This document shows positions 47,277 through 60,700 of a stretch of DNA of 64,000 bases, in pieces (the stretch's first letter is position 1; each line of letters starts with the position of its first letter). Made by a program: the position numbers and the translations under genes. The DNA is taken from NCBI RefSeq assembly GCF_019320115.1, contig NC_089584.1, forward strand, positions 108,765,799 through 108,829,798, read 5' to 3'. The notes below the pieces were generated by a model. It ran no database searches. It saw nothing but the letters and a program-made list of their open reading frames with translations, and had not been told where the DNA came from. The DNA comes from Miscanthus floridulus. Its lineage: Eukaryota; Streptophyta; Magnoliopsida; Poales; Poaceae.

Positions 47277-47449
47277 CTAACCATGTTTTTTTAATTAATC
47301 ATGAATTTAAACCAGCTGCAAGATGAACTAAAAAAGTATTATCTAATTGTCCACCGTCCAACACAAAGGAGCAGGAAGTAAGAAAGAGAAAGATAGCTCT
47401 TGTATCCACTGATCTGCTGAATGACAAGAGTATACAGAAACAAGCACCA
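47277..47449. other. Unassigned junction sequence between E and D gag
   Basis: AT-rich sequence with nothing recognisable. The Gag knuckle and protease start expected here, if D continued into the pol relic at 20345, are absent. Confidence 0.4.
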
Positions 47450-48471
47450 GGCTTGTTCCCCAATCCTTAGCAATGTGGGACCTACTATCCTAAGGGTTTT
47501 AACAAGTCTGAGAAGTATGCTGGGGCTGTCGAAACGAATGCCCGCATGATGATTGATAGGGCACCCATCGAACCACCTGTACCTTCTGAGTATGAGGGTG
47601 GCTAGAAGACCCCATGGCCACCCGCTTTCTCTTCCACTCTGCCTGGGAATCCCACTGCAAGCCCTCCATGGTGATGGTAGCATTCATCATTGCCCCGAAG
47701 GTCTGATAGTTCCCAGTATATAGTTTCTCCTGAAGGATGTAAGAGAGGCCACGATAGAAGTGGTCCTTCTCATTGGGGTCCACATGAATTCCAGCATACT
47801 AGGACAAGTGATTGAACTTATTGACGTAGTCCATCACTATCATACCCCCTTGTCGTAGTTCTAGGAACTTAGTCAGCTTCCTGTTGAGGACACCAGCAGG
47901 AATATAGAACTCTCTGAATGCTACGGTGAACTCCTACTAGGTCATCCGGTGATCTAGCTGCTGCATGGCATGGAAGGTATCCCACCATGCACTCATGGAC
48001 CCCAATAGCTGTTGCGCTACAAAGTGCACTTTCTGCTCATCGGCCATGTTGAGCTACAGAAACTTCTACTCCATAATACGAAGCTAGTGCTCTGCATCTA
48101 GGGGCTCAGCTGTCGGTGTGAAAGTGGGGCGGGTGGGTCTTGAGGAAATCCTAGTAAGAGGAGGGTCCCTTAGGATGGCGGGCACCACCCCCGTTCCCAC
48201 CATTTCCCCTATGGCCTCCACGGGTGAAGCCAGCGACCGCCTGTGCCATTAGCTCCATGGCACGGGCTGACTCCTGGCGAGTAGCCATCAATTCTGCCAT
48301 CATCTCCACATGAGTCATCAGAGGCGACGGTGACAGAGGAGGAGGAGCCAGAAGTGGAGCCTCATGGCTCTCCCTGTTGTGCTCATTGGCCTGGCCACTT
48401 TTCCCTTGGCCTTTACCATGACCGTGAGCCGCTCCAGCACTAGTGCTCCTGCGTCTCAACCTTAGATTCAT
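47450..48471 (-). pseudogene. gag: gag relic of minus-strand Tekay element D
   Basis: On the minus strand it starts MNLRLRRRSTSAG at 48471, with a Gly/Lys-rich then Pro-rich N-terminus, then the Tekay capsid region (A-E-P-L-D-A-E-H-W, M-S-A-W-W-D-T-F, F-Y-I-P-A-G-V) and H-F-Y-R-G-L-S-Y-I-L-Q-E-K-L at about 47760. Breaks: TAG for Gln at 48151, a one-base gain in a C run near 48130, and more stops. No zinc knuckle can be found. It follows D's PBS and leader. Confidence 0.8.
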
Positions 48472-48931
48472 CTATAAGAGATAGGAACCATCCATTTAGA
48501 ACAACCTTCTCGATCAGAAGCAAGGGATTAGAGAAATGATAGCACATTTATTAAAGCATCCTTTTAGTTAATCCTATCAATTTACTAATCCAATTATATG
48601 TGTAGGGGGATTTTAGTTTAAGCAAGATCCTATTATCATGATGAATGCTTTGGCCTATACGTTCACTCAAGCTAGAATATAGTGGCATTCGTAAAATTTT
48701 TGGCACATCGCACACTCACTTTCCGTATACTAAGCGATTTCTTACACAACGTTAGTCAGTGTACCTATAGAAAACTAATTAGATAAAACCAGTGCCGCTA
48801 TCCTAGATAGACCATATTGCTAGGGCTTATACTTATTTATATAATTTAATCACATCCTACTTTTTGCAAAACTTTTGTTGGTCAAATTTTTAAGTTTTGA
48901 AAAAGAGTGATGAACTCGTAACCCATTATTG
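48472..48931 (-). other. Leader of element D
   Basis: About 460 bases between the PBS and the gag ATG, with no coding signal. Confidence 0.55.
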
Positions 48932-48943
48932 GCTCTGGTACCA
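48932..48943 (-). other. Primer binding site of element D
   Basis: On the minus strand TGGTACCAGAGC lies two bases after the LTR end GCCACA. It is an initiator-tRNA-Met-type site and fixes D's minus orientation. Confidence 0.88.
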
Positions 48944-48945
48944 AC

Positions 48946-51900
48946 TGTGGCAGAACCGCCCAAAATAACACACTTACGGAGGCGCTCGTCTTCCACGAGA
49001 CACTAAACACCCCGAAAGCAAGCTACAACGAGCGGTATCCGTCGGGCACACCCCAAGGGAGAACCCGAAAGATCCATATTTTCCCCCAATGATCCAATAA
49101 TGAGAATGAGTTACAATACTTAATGCATTTAATACATCTAGAGTTCATAAAAGGTACATTATTACATTTCCAAAGTGAGAGTGTGGAATATTAAATAGTG
49201 GAATTTAAAAATATACATCTAGTGATAAGGAATGAGGATACGTCTGTGCCCATTAGAAGAATCCTCCACACAATGGTACTCTTCAAACATTACCTACAAC
49301 AGGGGTAAATAAACCCTGAGTACACAATGTACTAGCAAGACTTATCCAACGAGTGGGAATACTTTCCCAACTTTAAGGAATATGATAAGCTTTATGGTTT
49401 GATGGTTTCCTTTTTGGCAGAAAGCAATACTATTAGTGAGTCCTTACTTATGATATTATTAATAGTTGTATTAATTTATTATCTATCCATTCTATGTAAG
49501 CACCTATTCTACTTTCAAGCAAGAGTTGAGCAATCAGTTCCATTTCATCACCTTCCATCTTTTAGTTCTTACTACGATGCTAGAGTTAAGACAAGCCATA
49601 CCGACTTGGCGGCGATTCGTAAATCAATGTCCCCAGCTGGGTACCCCAAAAACACATGCCCTGCTTATACCCTAGGCACAAGCAGGACTAACCCATCACC
49701 CTCCTGCCTTAGGTGTCTAGGTCCCCGTCCAAACTTGGACTCCAAGCCCCCACTCCTGAGTCCCAGACTCAGTGCCGTGCAAGGACCTCCCCATCTCCAC
49801 CTCCAATCAGTCGGTTTGGAAAGAGCCAGATCCACAACAAGAGAGCAACGAGTCTTCCCTGTGCCTATACCCAAGTATGTGCTCAAGATAATAGATCTAT
49901 GACTTGCCTAGTGTCCATTGCAACGACTGGTCCTTAACCGACACAGATAGGGAAAAAGTGTAACCGAGCCATGCCCTATTGGCCGTAGGACACAACCCCT
50001 TACACCCACTAGTACCCAAACCATATCCCTGCCCGGTCACCACTTTTCCTTTCCACCATTTTATCATGAGTGGTCATAATTATCACCTATTGTGAGTAAC
50101 GGCAGGTTACTCACGCTACCAAAATCCTAAGCATAGCAGCTACTCGACCTGTACTAGTAGGACTCATAGGTAGATATATTTATGCATGTAGTTTCCATAA
50201 AATACTTGAAATGTAAATGCACATCATATATATATTCAATGATCAGTAAAAATAGGGGTTATGCACCGGGGCTTGCCTTGGGCAGATAGTGGGTCAACAA
50301 AGTCAGCAACAAAAGGCTTCAGGGCTCCCTCCTGCACGAGGATCTCCTCCTCATACTCCTCAATGACCACTTCATAATCCTATTTATCCATGGGCATGAA
50401 CTCTACCAACTCATGATCTACATGCATGAAATGATGATGCAACACTTAATAATATGACAACAGTAGCTCATAAAGTAACATACATCTACCAACCGACTAA
50501 GTGAGTTCAACCGACTAAGGTGCTACATTACCTACTATTACCATTAACAAGTATGAAGCACGACATACATTATCATAGCAACTAAAGGTATTCTTACCCC
50601 TAATACTGATTTACTCTATATATGATAAAACAATGATAATAGCTACTCTATTTGTCAACCTACTCTAGGGCTACAAAATTTATAGCTAGTACATAATAAT
50701 CTAATGAGCCTACTATAAAAGTTTCGGGGCTAAAGCTATCACGCATTTGCCACAAGAATTCCTACCAATATTAAGGTAAATAATACAAAGTTTTCTAATT
50801 TGATTTATGAACCTATTCTCATAGCTAACTATAAACTAACTGCACTAACAGATAGATGGCATTTTTGTGAACCTAACAAATTTTGTTTCACTATTTTTGG
50901 ACATCTACAGAATTTACTACAATTTATCAAAGTTCAGCTCAAAAACTAAATTGAATAAGCTTTTACTACTTTACTGGAAAATGAAAAACTAATTTCTATT
51001 GCATGGCCCAAACGCGCGCGGCTCGGCCCAACCAGCACAATGCACGTGCACGCGCACGGTGCGGCCCACGCGGGGGCGCGGCCTAGCCAAGCGACGTCAG
51101 CCCGAGACAGGGAGGCCCGCACGCGCCAGAACATTTGCTAAAATGTCCTCCTTCTCCTACCGAATCCAACCAAGGTCCATAGTACTATTTCTTCAGTCAA
51201 CTATCTTACAAATGTGACCCTCCCCTTTTCCTTCTTTACCATGGCCAAGTCCCTTAGGTACCCGCGCACGCACCGATGCGGCGGTGCTAGCATCGGTGGT
51301 TACGCCGATCACATTAGCCCTTCCCCGCCCTAACTACAGGGCTGATGCCTACCTAGGAGTGAATGTGAAGCACTGGGCGAAGGAAGCATGAGCTAGGATG
51401 CCACAGCAAGGCTGGACCATGGTGGCGGAGATCCTGCAACCATGGCGGTGGCATTTCGGTTAGCCACAACACTGCCGGAGAAATAGGGCTAGCTAGTGAG
51501 CTTAAGGAACTCACCACGGAACCAATCGAGGTGGTGGTTCGATCAAAGACGGCCTGAGCTGAGCTGGTCGCGTGCACACGGATGGTGCGGTGGAGCATGA
51601 CAATGGCAAGGGTGTGTCAGGGAAGATTGGGCGGTGGTAGCGATTCAGCAAGGGTGCGTAGGGTGACAAGCAGGTGGAGGCAAAGTTGATGGTGCCACTA
51701 ATTGGACGCGAGCAGCTCTGGAGAGGGGGCTAGCCTTTGACGCAGGCTGACTCAGTCTTATCAGCCCAGCGGATGGTAGCTCCAAATTGGAGCATTGTGT
51801 GGCAAGACTCACAGTAAGGTGGGGTCAAGTGGCTGGCTGTCTACTCAGCGGAGCCGAGGACGGGATTAATTTGATTGTGGTGCCTCCACCACGGTGAATT

Positions 51901-53149
51901 GAAGGGAGCGGGTCCATCGACCATGGCGACAGCGAAGACAGGGGAGGATAGGTGAGGCTTATCTCATTGCTGTCATGGCATGACATGGCTATCCACGTGG
52001 TGCTCAATCACGCACGGGCTACAGGGCGGTGGTGAACAGCGAAACATGCTCTAGATGGCTGGCCACACTGCCTAACACGCTAGCCGACGGCGGCTTGGTC
52101 CTTTGTGCCATAGTGGACAGCGTCGGCCTAGGAGAGGCTTCCATGTAGCATTGCATCAAGCTCAGATGTGATGGCAGAGGCAGGCAGGCAAGCTCACGCG
52201 TGTGTAGCTATGAAGGTCAATACTAGCAGTAGTCGCGCGGCAGCGGCAGCGGTAGTCAGAGCACAATGTGACTAGGCCATAGCGCGACGTGATGGTGGGC
52301 ATTAGTGGTTGGGCCCACTAGGTGCGATGTGCACGTGTGGTGTGAGATGCTTGGCAGAGCATGGCCACAGCGGTGCAGGTGACAGTGTCCATAGGCAGGC
52401 CTGGGAAGCGATTTGTGCGACACGTGCGTGTGTGCGTGGCGTGCCAGGTGCAGCAACGACGGCGTGGCCTTCAGCGTGGGGCTAGCGGCAGAGCCGGCCA
52501 ACACGGTGGCCCATGTGTGTCGCACGCGTTGGGCAGCAGGCGCGGCAATGACGAGTGCCGACATGGTGATTGCGCCTAGACATTGCAATCGGCCAAGAAA
52601 AGTGACTTGCACGCTTTGTAAAGCTGCCCAAAAACCCAACTCGACGATCCAGTTGCTAAACCAACTATTTTATGCTTGAGATGGTATATCAAGCGACTAG
52701 AACAAACCCTTAAACCATGCCACTACCTAACCTGATCTTCCTACAAAAATTGTCGAACTTGGCTTCGTCGACCCATTTTCTGACTTACGAAAATTGACTA
52801 AGTTTCAAACGGTTTCGCGTCGAATTCCATTTCCAAGCTATTAAGTAAGCTATCTAGCAAATCCCATTCTCGACCACACATATTTCATCATCACCTATGA
52901 AGTTCATGCTACAAACTTTAGTAAAGTTTTGCATATGTGTTCCATAGCATTTCCGTTCAATAAAACTTCATTTAGAACCCTAAGTAATACAACGCGACAT
53001 GAAATGTAACATGCGTTTCATGTTTCAAATGATCGTTTCAAGTTCCGTATATTGCTTTATACCCTATATTACACACATTTATGGACAAGTATGATGCTCA
53101 TGCAGTGTTTTAGCAAAAAGTTGTACAGTGTAACACCAAGGGTGTTACA
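48946..53149 (-). repeat. 5' LTR of Tekay-type element D (4,204 bp)
   Basis: On the minus strand it starts TGTAACACC-CTT-GGTGTTACA (53149), a perfect 9-bp-arm palindrome, and ends GGTTCTGCCACA (48946). It belongs to a different family from A's LTR, with the same design: AT-rich ends and a CpG-rich island (about 50990-52640). Open frames inside are shadows. It is inserted in the pol C-terminus of TAT element B; the flank at 53150-53154 is TACCA, and the matching copy is not visible. Confidence 0.9.
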
Positions 53150-53371
53150 TACCATAACCGTCGAGTACGAGGATGGGCCTTCAACGTCGGGGACCTGGTA
53201 CTTCACCTCATCTAGAACAACAAGAACTACCACAAGCTCTCTCTGCAGTGGGAGGGACCATATGTCATTGTGGAGGTGCTCTGACCAGGCACCTACAAGC
53301 TCAAGACCATCAACGGTGAAGTCTTCATCAATGCCTAGAATATCGAATAGCTACGTTGTTTTTACCCTTAA
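53150..53371 (+). pseudogene. pol: C-terminal end of pol of TAT element B
   Basis: The frame (with stops) reads Y-H-N-R-R-V-R-G-W-A-F-N-V-G-D-L-V-L, then K-L-S-L-Q-W-E-G-P-Y, P-G-T-Y-K-L-K and N-I-E-x-L-R-C-F-Y-P, stop TAA at 53369. This is the standard integrase tail of TAT/Cinful-type elements, with no chromodomain. TAG codons again stand at Trp/Gln positions. The upstream part was displaced by element D. Confidence 0.85.
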
Positions 53372-56300
53372 TATACGCACACTTTCCCTTATCAGTTTCG
53401 CTACCAACTCCCCGATCTTTAGTGACACCCAACACCAGCAATGGCAGGGGGTCGAGCCTCACTCAGGGGTTGATAAGAGCATATCTATTCGGTAGACATT
53501 CTCTATGACCGACCATTTCTCATGTTAAGACCTAGAAGCGAGGATTGCAAAAATAGGCACTGAGTAAAACTAGTTGGACTACAAGAAACCTACTCCCCAG
53601 CGGCCATGGTGTTTTTGCTCACCAGCATGATCCGAGTTTTTTTCACACCCTGAGCTTTTCTAGCCTTAACTATGGAAAGAGTTGGTACGTGTCTAAGAGT
53701 ATATCCACCTGGCCAACATCCTCTATGCCTGACCCTCTCTCACAATAAGATCTAGAAGCAAGGGTTGCAGAAACAAACGCTAAGTAAAACTGGTTGAATT
53801 GTAAGAAACCTACGCCCTAGAGGCTACAACGTTTTTGCTCATCAGCATGATCAAAGTTTTTTCTGCACCCTGAGCTTTTCTAGCCTTAATTGTGGAAAGA
53901 GTCGATACGCGTCTAACAATATATCCACCTGGCAAACATCCTCTATGCCTGACCCTCTCTCATGATAAGATCTAGAAGCAAGGGTTGTGCAAACAAATGC
54001 TGGGTAAAATTGGTCTGACTACAAGAAACCTATGCCCCAATGGCTATGGCATTTTTTGCTCCCCAGCATGATCAGAGTTTGTTCACCCGCACCCAAGGCT
54101 TTACAGCCTTAACAACGGAAGGGGTCGGAACACATTAACCTTTTTGTACAAAAAGGGGAGAACGTCTAAAAATCTATTTGGCTATAACAAAATTTAAGAG
54201 CTTGTCCATTTATTACAAGTTCGTCGCCTGGCTTATCTGCATAACTAATTTCTTGGGTGGGATGATCTCATCCTCTATCTCCACCGGTAAGTCCTATGCC
54301 AGTAGGTCACCATAGTCGATCGGATGGCTTGGGCCGCTACCAAGAGATGGGTCATCTCTAAGTGACACATGACCCTAGCAACGGTAACGGGTCAAGCCGC
54401 ACTCGGGGGCTGGCAAGACTGTCTATTCGGTAGACATTCTCTATGCCCGACCCCTTTCTCATGCTAAAACCTAGAGGTAAGGTGTGTGGAAACAAACACT
54501 GAGTAAAACTGGTTGAACCACAAGAAACCTATGCCCCAGTGGCTATGGCGTTTTTGCTCACTAGCGTGATCAGAGTTTTTGTCCCCACACCCTGAGCTTT
54601 AGACTCCGCCATCCCAGGAAGGGTTTAGAGGGGCCCACCAGTGGAATCTCTATTGAGGAGAGGCCAGCAGGTCACCTAAGTCGATCGGATAGCTCGGGAC
54701 ACTACCGAGAGACGGGTCATCTCTAAGTGACACCTGACCCTAGCAACGACAATGGGTCGAGGCTCACCTGGGGGATGGCAAAAGTATCTATTCGATAGAC
54801 ATTCTCTATGCCTGACCCCTTTCTCTTACTAAAAACCTAAAGGAAAGGTGTGAGGAAACAAACACTAAGTAAAACTGGTCGGACTACAAGAAACCTACAC
54901 CCCAGCGGCTACGGCATTTTTGCTCAGCAGCATTATCAGAGTTTGTTGCCCACACCTTGAGCTTTAGCCTTCACCTTCCTAGGAAGGGTTTGGAGGGGCC
55001 CACCCATGGACTCTCCATCGAGGAGAGGCCAGCAAGTCAACCAAGTCGATCAGACAGCTTAGGGCGTTGCCGAGAGATGGGTAGGGAGCAGCAGGATGCC
55101 CCATGTGGGTTAGGCAAACTCCATCATGAATGATGGACCCGGATTTCACTCAAACATATCTGGTAAGAGCTCCCCGAACCCGTCACTCGAGCCATCGAGG
55201 TAACTTTACCAACCCCCACTTTACTTTTCTAGTGCATGATCATCCATTCATCCATTCTCATGCATGCATTCATACATTCATCCCATACATCCAAGCATCA
55301 CATATGCAATTATTGCATCACAACTCTTCGTGTTGCATCACGAAGAGGTAGTCGTCTCATTCGATATGAGCGACAACTGACCGAGGTTCGAAGGCTAGCC
55401 CATGAAGGGCTCGAGGCCACCTTGCATCAAATAGAGCCAGGGGAGAAAACACAGATGAACCCCAGTGGCCTTTGCTCGACCCACTCAGAAGTAGAAAGGG
55501 TTATCTCGATCTTCTCGTTTGATCCTAATCTCTAGCCAAGCCCATAGAATCAACATCAAGGGGAGGCCAGTGGGCCACCTGAGTCGGTCTCTAGAATGAC
55601 TTAGGCATCTATCGAGAGGTGGGTTAAGGAGCGGTGGAATGCCACATGAGGGCTATGTTGACCCTGTCATGAACAATGGACCCATATTCCACTCGGACAT
55701 GCTCATTAGTGAGCTCGTCGAGCATGACACTTGAGCCATCGAGGCAAGTGCCATTAGCTCATCCCCTTTAGTTGTGGAAACCACGGGCAGGGTGACACAT
55801 AAAACATGGCCAACCCCTACCGAGCCCAATGGGGCTCGGGGGCTCGAGTCACCCAACCCCAACTCGAGAATCTGATCGACCGAGGTTCAAAGGCCGACCC
55901 ACGAAGGGATCAAGGCCACCTCATGTTAAACAGAGCTAGGGGAGAAAACACAGATGAGCCCCAGTGGTCGTTGCCCGACCCACTCAGAATCGGACAGGGT
56001 CATCTCGACCTTCTTGTTCGATCCTAACCTCGAGCCAAGCCCACAGAATCTCCGTCAAGGGGAGGCTAGTGGCCACTTGAGTCAGTCTTCGGAATGACTC
56101 GTGCATCTATCAAGAGGTAGGTTAAGGAGCAGTGGAATGCCACATGAGGGCTATGCTGACCTCGTCATGAACGATGAACCCGGATTCCACTCGGACATGC
56201 CCATTAGCGAGTTCACCAAGCGCTTCACTTGAGCCATTAAGGCAAGTGACGTTAGCTCAACCCCTCCGGTTGCGAAAACCACAGATGGGGTGACGATCAC

Positions 56301-56880
56301 AAAGATGAGTTGACCCTCAACCGGACCCTCGCTACACGCAGAGGCTCAAGGAAAGTTGGACTCGCAAGGAGACTGAATATGCGGTCGCAGAATGATGGCT
56401 CAGATCCTAGGGAGGGGATACGTGTGAAAACTAAGAATAACTTTCTAAAACAAGAGACGCTTTTTCCTACTAGTTTCGTTGTCCTCTCCTTGATCTTTAG
56501 TGACACCCGACCCTAGCAACGGCAGGGGGTCAGGCCTCACTCAGGGGCTAATAGGGGTATATATATACCCTTTCTAAAATAGTCTCCATACTCGACCCTT
56601 TCTCATGTTAAAAAACATAGTAGCAAGGTTTGTAGAAATGAATGACCGAGTAAGGCTGGTCGGACAGCAAGAAACCTTTGCCCTAGCGGCTACGGCACTC
56701 TTGCTTACCAGCATAATCAGAGTTTGTTCACCCACACCCTGAGCTCTATGGTCTTAACAAATGGAAGGGTCGGAATGCATTAGCCCCCTTTATACATAAA
56801 AAGGGAGAAGAAACAAATTTGTTCACATCGAAATAAAAGAACAGACTTGTTCGAACAAACACAAGGGTTAGAACTTGTCC
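53372..56880 (+). repeat. Repeat-rich 3' region of TAT element B
   Basis: At least six diverged copies of a roughly 220-360-bp module share GTAAAACTGGTTGAAC, CAAGAAACCTA, TTTTTGCTCACCAGC and CACCCTGAGCTTT (near 53570, 53790, 54010, 54500, 54880 and 56650). Four modules also begin with GTGACACC...GACCCTAGCAACG-type sequence. A second repeat of about 500 bp occurs twice (from about 55379 and about 55879: GACCGAGGTTCRAAGGC, GGGGAGAAAACACAGATGA). No gene is supported. Tandem repeats in this position are typical of TAT elements. Confidence 0.82.
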
Positions 56881-56889
56881 GATTATTAC

Positions 56890-57778
56890 AAAAATGATTG
56901 CCCAATCTATTTAACTAAGTAGCCCCTCTGAGGGAGAACTATGCCTTCTATCCTATCTGCCAGGTCCTACAAAAAGGGAGCCACCATCGTTTCCATCTCC
57001 TCCAGGTCGTGGACTTCATAACTAGGTGCATAGCTATGGCTCCTCGCCTCTAGATCGATGCTATCCCCATAACGAGAAGGAGCAATCATGAAGGATTGAT
57101 TGACCCCAGTGCGGAGGGCACTCCTCTCAAGCTAGCGCACCCGAGCCACGAGTGAGTTGATCCCCTCTAACCACACCACCTCAAGGTTGTCGCATACCAC
57201 TCTAAGGGGGGTGCTCAGGATACCAAGCTCGAGAGCCACATGGATGGGTACTCGCTGACCCAATTGCTCTGAAGTTGGATGCTAACGCACCCCATCGGCC
57301 TATGTAGCTCCTGCCTATCGCTTTTCTCCCTCTTCTTCTAGAGGTTGATGGCAAAGAAATGCCTCCACAAATTGAAGTGGGGGTGATCCCTAGGAATCCC
57401 TCACACAGCATGATGAATGCCACCATGTGCTGGATCCCATTGGGATTGAGATGCTGCAACTCAATCTTGTAGTAGTGCAGTAGCCCCCGAAAGAATTTAT
57501 AGGTGGGGGTCGTGAGCCCACGCTCATGGAAGTGGGTGAACAACACCACATAGCCATCGAGCGGCGATGGCAAATCCTCATTGTCGGGTAGCAAACACTC
57601 CTTCATCGAGGTTCACGTGTGGAGAAGACCACAATGGACAAGGCCCTTCTTGCGCTGGAAGGTGATGTCGAAATGGCACCATAGATCCATTGGAGGTGGG
57701 GGCGGATGGATGCGGGCTCAACGGTGGTGGAGATGCGGAGGTAGGAAACATAACCATTGGCGGCGGCGGCATGGCTGC
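56890..57778 (-). pseudogene. Antisense ORF of TAT element B (Transposase_28-like), truncated by element C
   Basis: On the minus strand: Pro-rich N-terminus (M-P-P-P-P-M-V-M-F, 57772 downward), then G-Y-V-V-L-F-T-H-F-H-E-R-G-L, F-F-R-G-L-L-H-Y-Y and L-N-P-N-G-I-Q-H-M-V-A-F (57560-57400), a frameshift near 57330, and a C-terminal part recognisable to about 56890 (R-V-R-x-L-E-R-S-A-L-R, D-L-E-A-R-S-H-S-Y, then an acidic stretch). The central coiled-coil and linker exons seen in E's version are missing. It is oriented opposite to B's pol, matching E's layout. LTR C joins at 57779, in the N-terminal part or 5' UTR. Confidence 0.68.
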
Positions 57779-60700
57779 TGTCACAGAACCGACCAATTTA
57801 TAAGAGCACAAGTACAAAAACTATCGCTGAAATGATCAAATTCTCGCACTTGAGCCCATATAAACCCAGTAGTCAACTGAAACCTCAAAGGATTTCAAAC
57901 CAACTTGCATACAACCAAGATCATAGTAATTCAACATAACATATCATACGTTACAACATTTCACAGATGGTTTGCAAATAGATTACATCACCTCAGAGTC
58001 ATCATTATTATAAAACAAGTCTTGTAAAGTACGTGGAAGCAAATAGTTTAACTTACACACCCGAGTTCAAATACAAATACTGGTTTGTTGATCACAACCC
58101 GCAAAAGCATTCGGATAAGAGAAACAGAGATCATGCCCATGATCTAGTCTTCGTCACCCGCCGGGTGGAGACAATACTTACAGAAGCCCTGATATAGAAG
58201 GTCATATGCAACAAGAGGGAATAAACCCTGAGTATGAGAATGTACTCAGCTAGACTTACCCGTCAGAAACCAAAACAAATGACACCAAGGATCATGCATA
58301 GCTTAATTTAGTGGATCTAGCTAACACTTTCTTTTTGCGGAAAAGCATAAGTAATAATGATCAACTCTTAACCTAAGCTAGCAGTGACTTTTAGCCATTA
58401 ACATGTCATCTATATTAGCACCTGTACTAAGCAATCATTTGATTAAGATGCAAACATTAATAACCATAGCAGGTATAAATCATGGCAACATTATCATCAT
58501 CATTCATTTAACCATATCGTTAAATTAATTGAATTTACATTGCCACTACTCAGTCAAATTCTCACTATCCGGGAGAGACGGCGATTCGAATCGATTCCTA
58601 TCCAGTTGGAGGGGTATTCCTAAACACAAACCCTGCTTCCCCCATTAGGGTCGCAACAAGTCACCTTTGGCACAATTCAGGAGTTGCGAGTCCAAACAGA
58701 TCGACATTCTTAGAGAACCACTCTGCCAAGGTTGTGCGGGACTCCAACCCGCCATGGACTTATGCCAATGGCTCTCCGCACATCCTTCCTACCTCCAGAA
58801 TGCACGCCACAGCTCACGTTCTTGGCCTGAGTCAAGCTACTAGGCTTCGCGGTTGGAACGAGTTATCCAGCCAGCTAAGTGTTAGGCTATGTTCAACAGA
58901 CATGAGGACATATAGTGTATCAGTCCTTAAACGACACAGATAGAGGCACTATGTCCAACCCTACACAAGACTCCGCCTGGTCTTAATTCATTATTAACAT
59001 GGTTCTTTTCTATGATAGCAAATATAGCCAACCGTGATCCACCTCATCCTAAAGCTCGTAGGTGACAGGAAATCACCTAAATTCAACCGCACTAAGCATG
59101 GCTAAGCATTTAACCCATTCCTAAACTTAAATAGAATTCAAACGCGATACCTAGACAAGGATGGATATATAATGCAACAATTGGTTCCAACTAATTCCTA
59201 TACTTAATGCATCATCAATGAATAAAAGATACTTAAGATATTTGTAAAAACATGGGAGACTTAATATGCTCCGGGGCTGGCCTTTCAGGAAAGAGGAAGA
59301 ACGGTGGTCAGGGCACTCGGGCAATTCCTCCTCGACGGCTGCTTCGTCGATTGCCTGCACCTCGGGCTCCTCCTCCTGGCTCGCTCCCTCGAATTCCAGC
59401 AGCGTCACTCCCTCCGACACACCTATTGCATGTATGCGCACGATATATATCATGAATGCACATGAACGAAGTTAGAAATGCTCGGGGAATGCACATGCTT
59501 ACTGCAGTCCGCATTTTCTGACTTAAGCTCTATTCAAATCACTTTAACTTACCAAGTTTATACAATCTAATGTACAATTGCTCATCTTCAGTTAAGGACC
59601 TAGCACCTGCACCTAAGCATGTTCTCAAGTTAGGCTAGCACCTAAACAATCAACAAGAACATCGCAACTGATCACACACAATTATTCGTATTTCAGCAAA
59701 ACAGAAACTTATATAGCGGTATAGTAAACTGACCAAAACTAGAGATCTACAAATTGAAATGTGAGGCAACAAGACAATTTGGAAAGCTTATGAAAGTGCC
59801 TACAATTCATTTTCAGACCTCAAGGCATGATTCCAAACTTTACCAGGTTAAATTTACAGAACCACATAATCAGGTCCAACAAGACAGAGAGCAAGCAAAA
59901 CCATGATCTAACTTTGAACGACTATAGCTCCTAAACTACTAGGCCAATTGCCACCAAATTTTGACACGAGCCAGATACATAAGTTAGATACAACTTTTGT
60001 ACTCACCACATTCCCAGCAAACCAAAATATCATGGGGAACTTTATAAAGTCCCAAGAACAGTCCAGAAAGACATAATGCCAAGAAATGTTTATTAACTTA
60101 TGTTGCAAACAAATAATTAGACAAAACCAACTCCACTCACTTATCACACATGTCACAAGAACACCAGAAAGTAAAGTGGTCACCACCAATTCATTTCTTT
60201 TAATGCCTTTCTTAATTTATTTAATTAATTAAGAGAAATGATAAACATATATGAGAACTACACCATTTAATCTAAAACAATTATAGTATGTACTACATGC
60301 TCAAAATAGACTACTATAAAAATTTCACATCATTTGAGCAAGTATAACATCTTACACAAAAATGATAAGCCATAAAAGCTTAAAATGACATAATTAGGAA
60401 ACCCTAGTTAAAAGTGTCAAGCAATAGATTTTATATTTTTCCTAGCATCCCTAAGGTACTAGGACATTCCCCACAAAATTTCATGGTCATTGGATTCCTA
60501 GATAAATTACAAAAATTCACTCAAGGATCATTCAATGATAAAAGGAAAATCTATAACTCAAAAACCATACATGGAATGACTCTCAAATTTTTACCAGAGC
60601 TTCTACTAAGCAAGAATAGCTCACCAACAAAATTTCATAATTTTTGTATTAAAGGAACTCAAGATATAATTTAAACAAATTTGCATGCATTTAAAAACAC

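Noticed and set aside
20341..47281. Target-site duplication for element E
   Set aside because: Flanks GTGGC and CTAAC do not match even allowing transitions only.
51353..52679. Candidate cellular genes in the GC-rich part of LTR D
   Set aside because: Bounded by a PBS-anchored LTR; frames overlap on both strands, have low complexity and no domains.
59151..59514. Minus-strand frame in LTR C resembling the acidic frames near 3900-4307 in LTR A
   Set aside because: Both are the same conserved LTR segment of related families (GAGGAGG-rich), with no start, domain or continuity outside the LTR.
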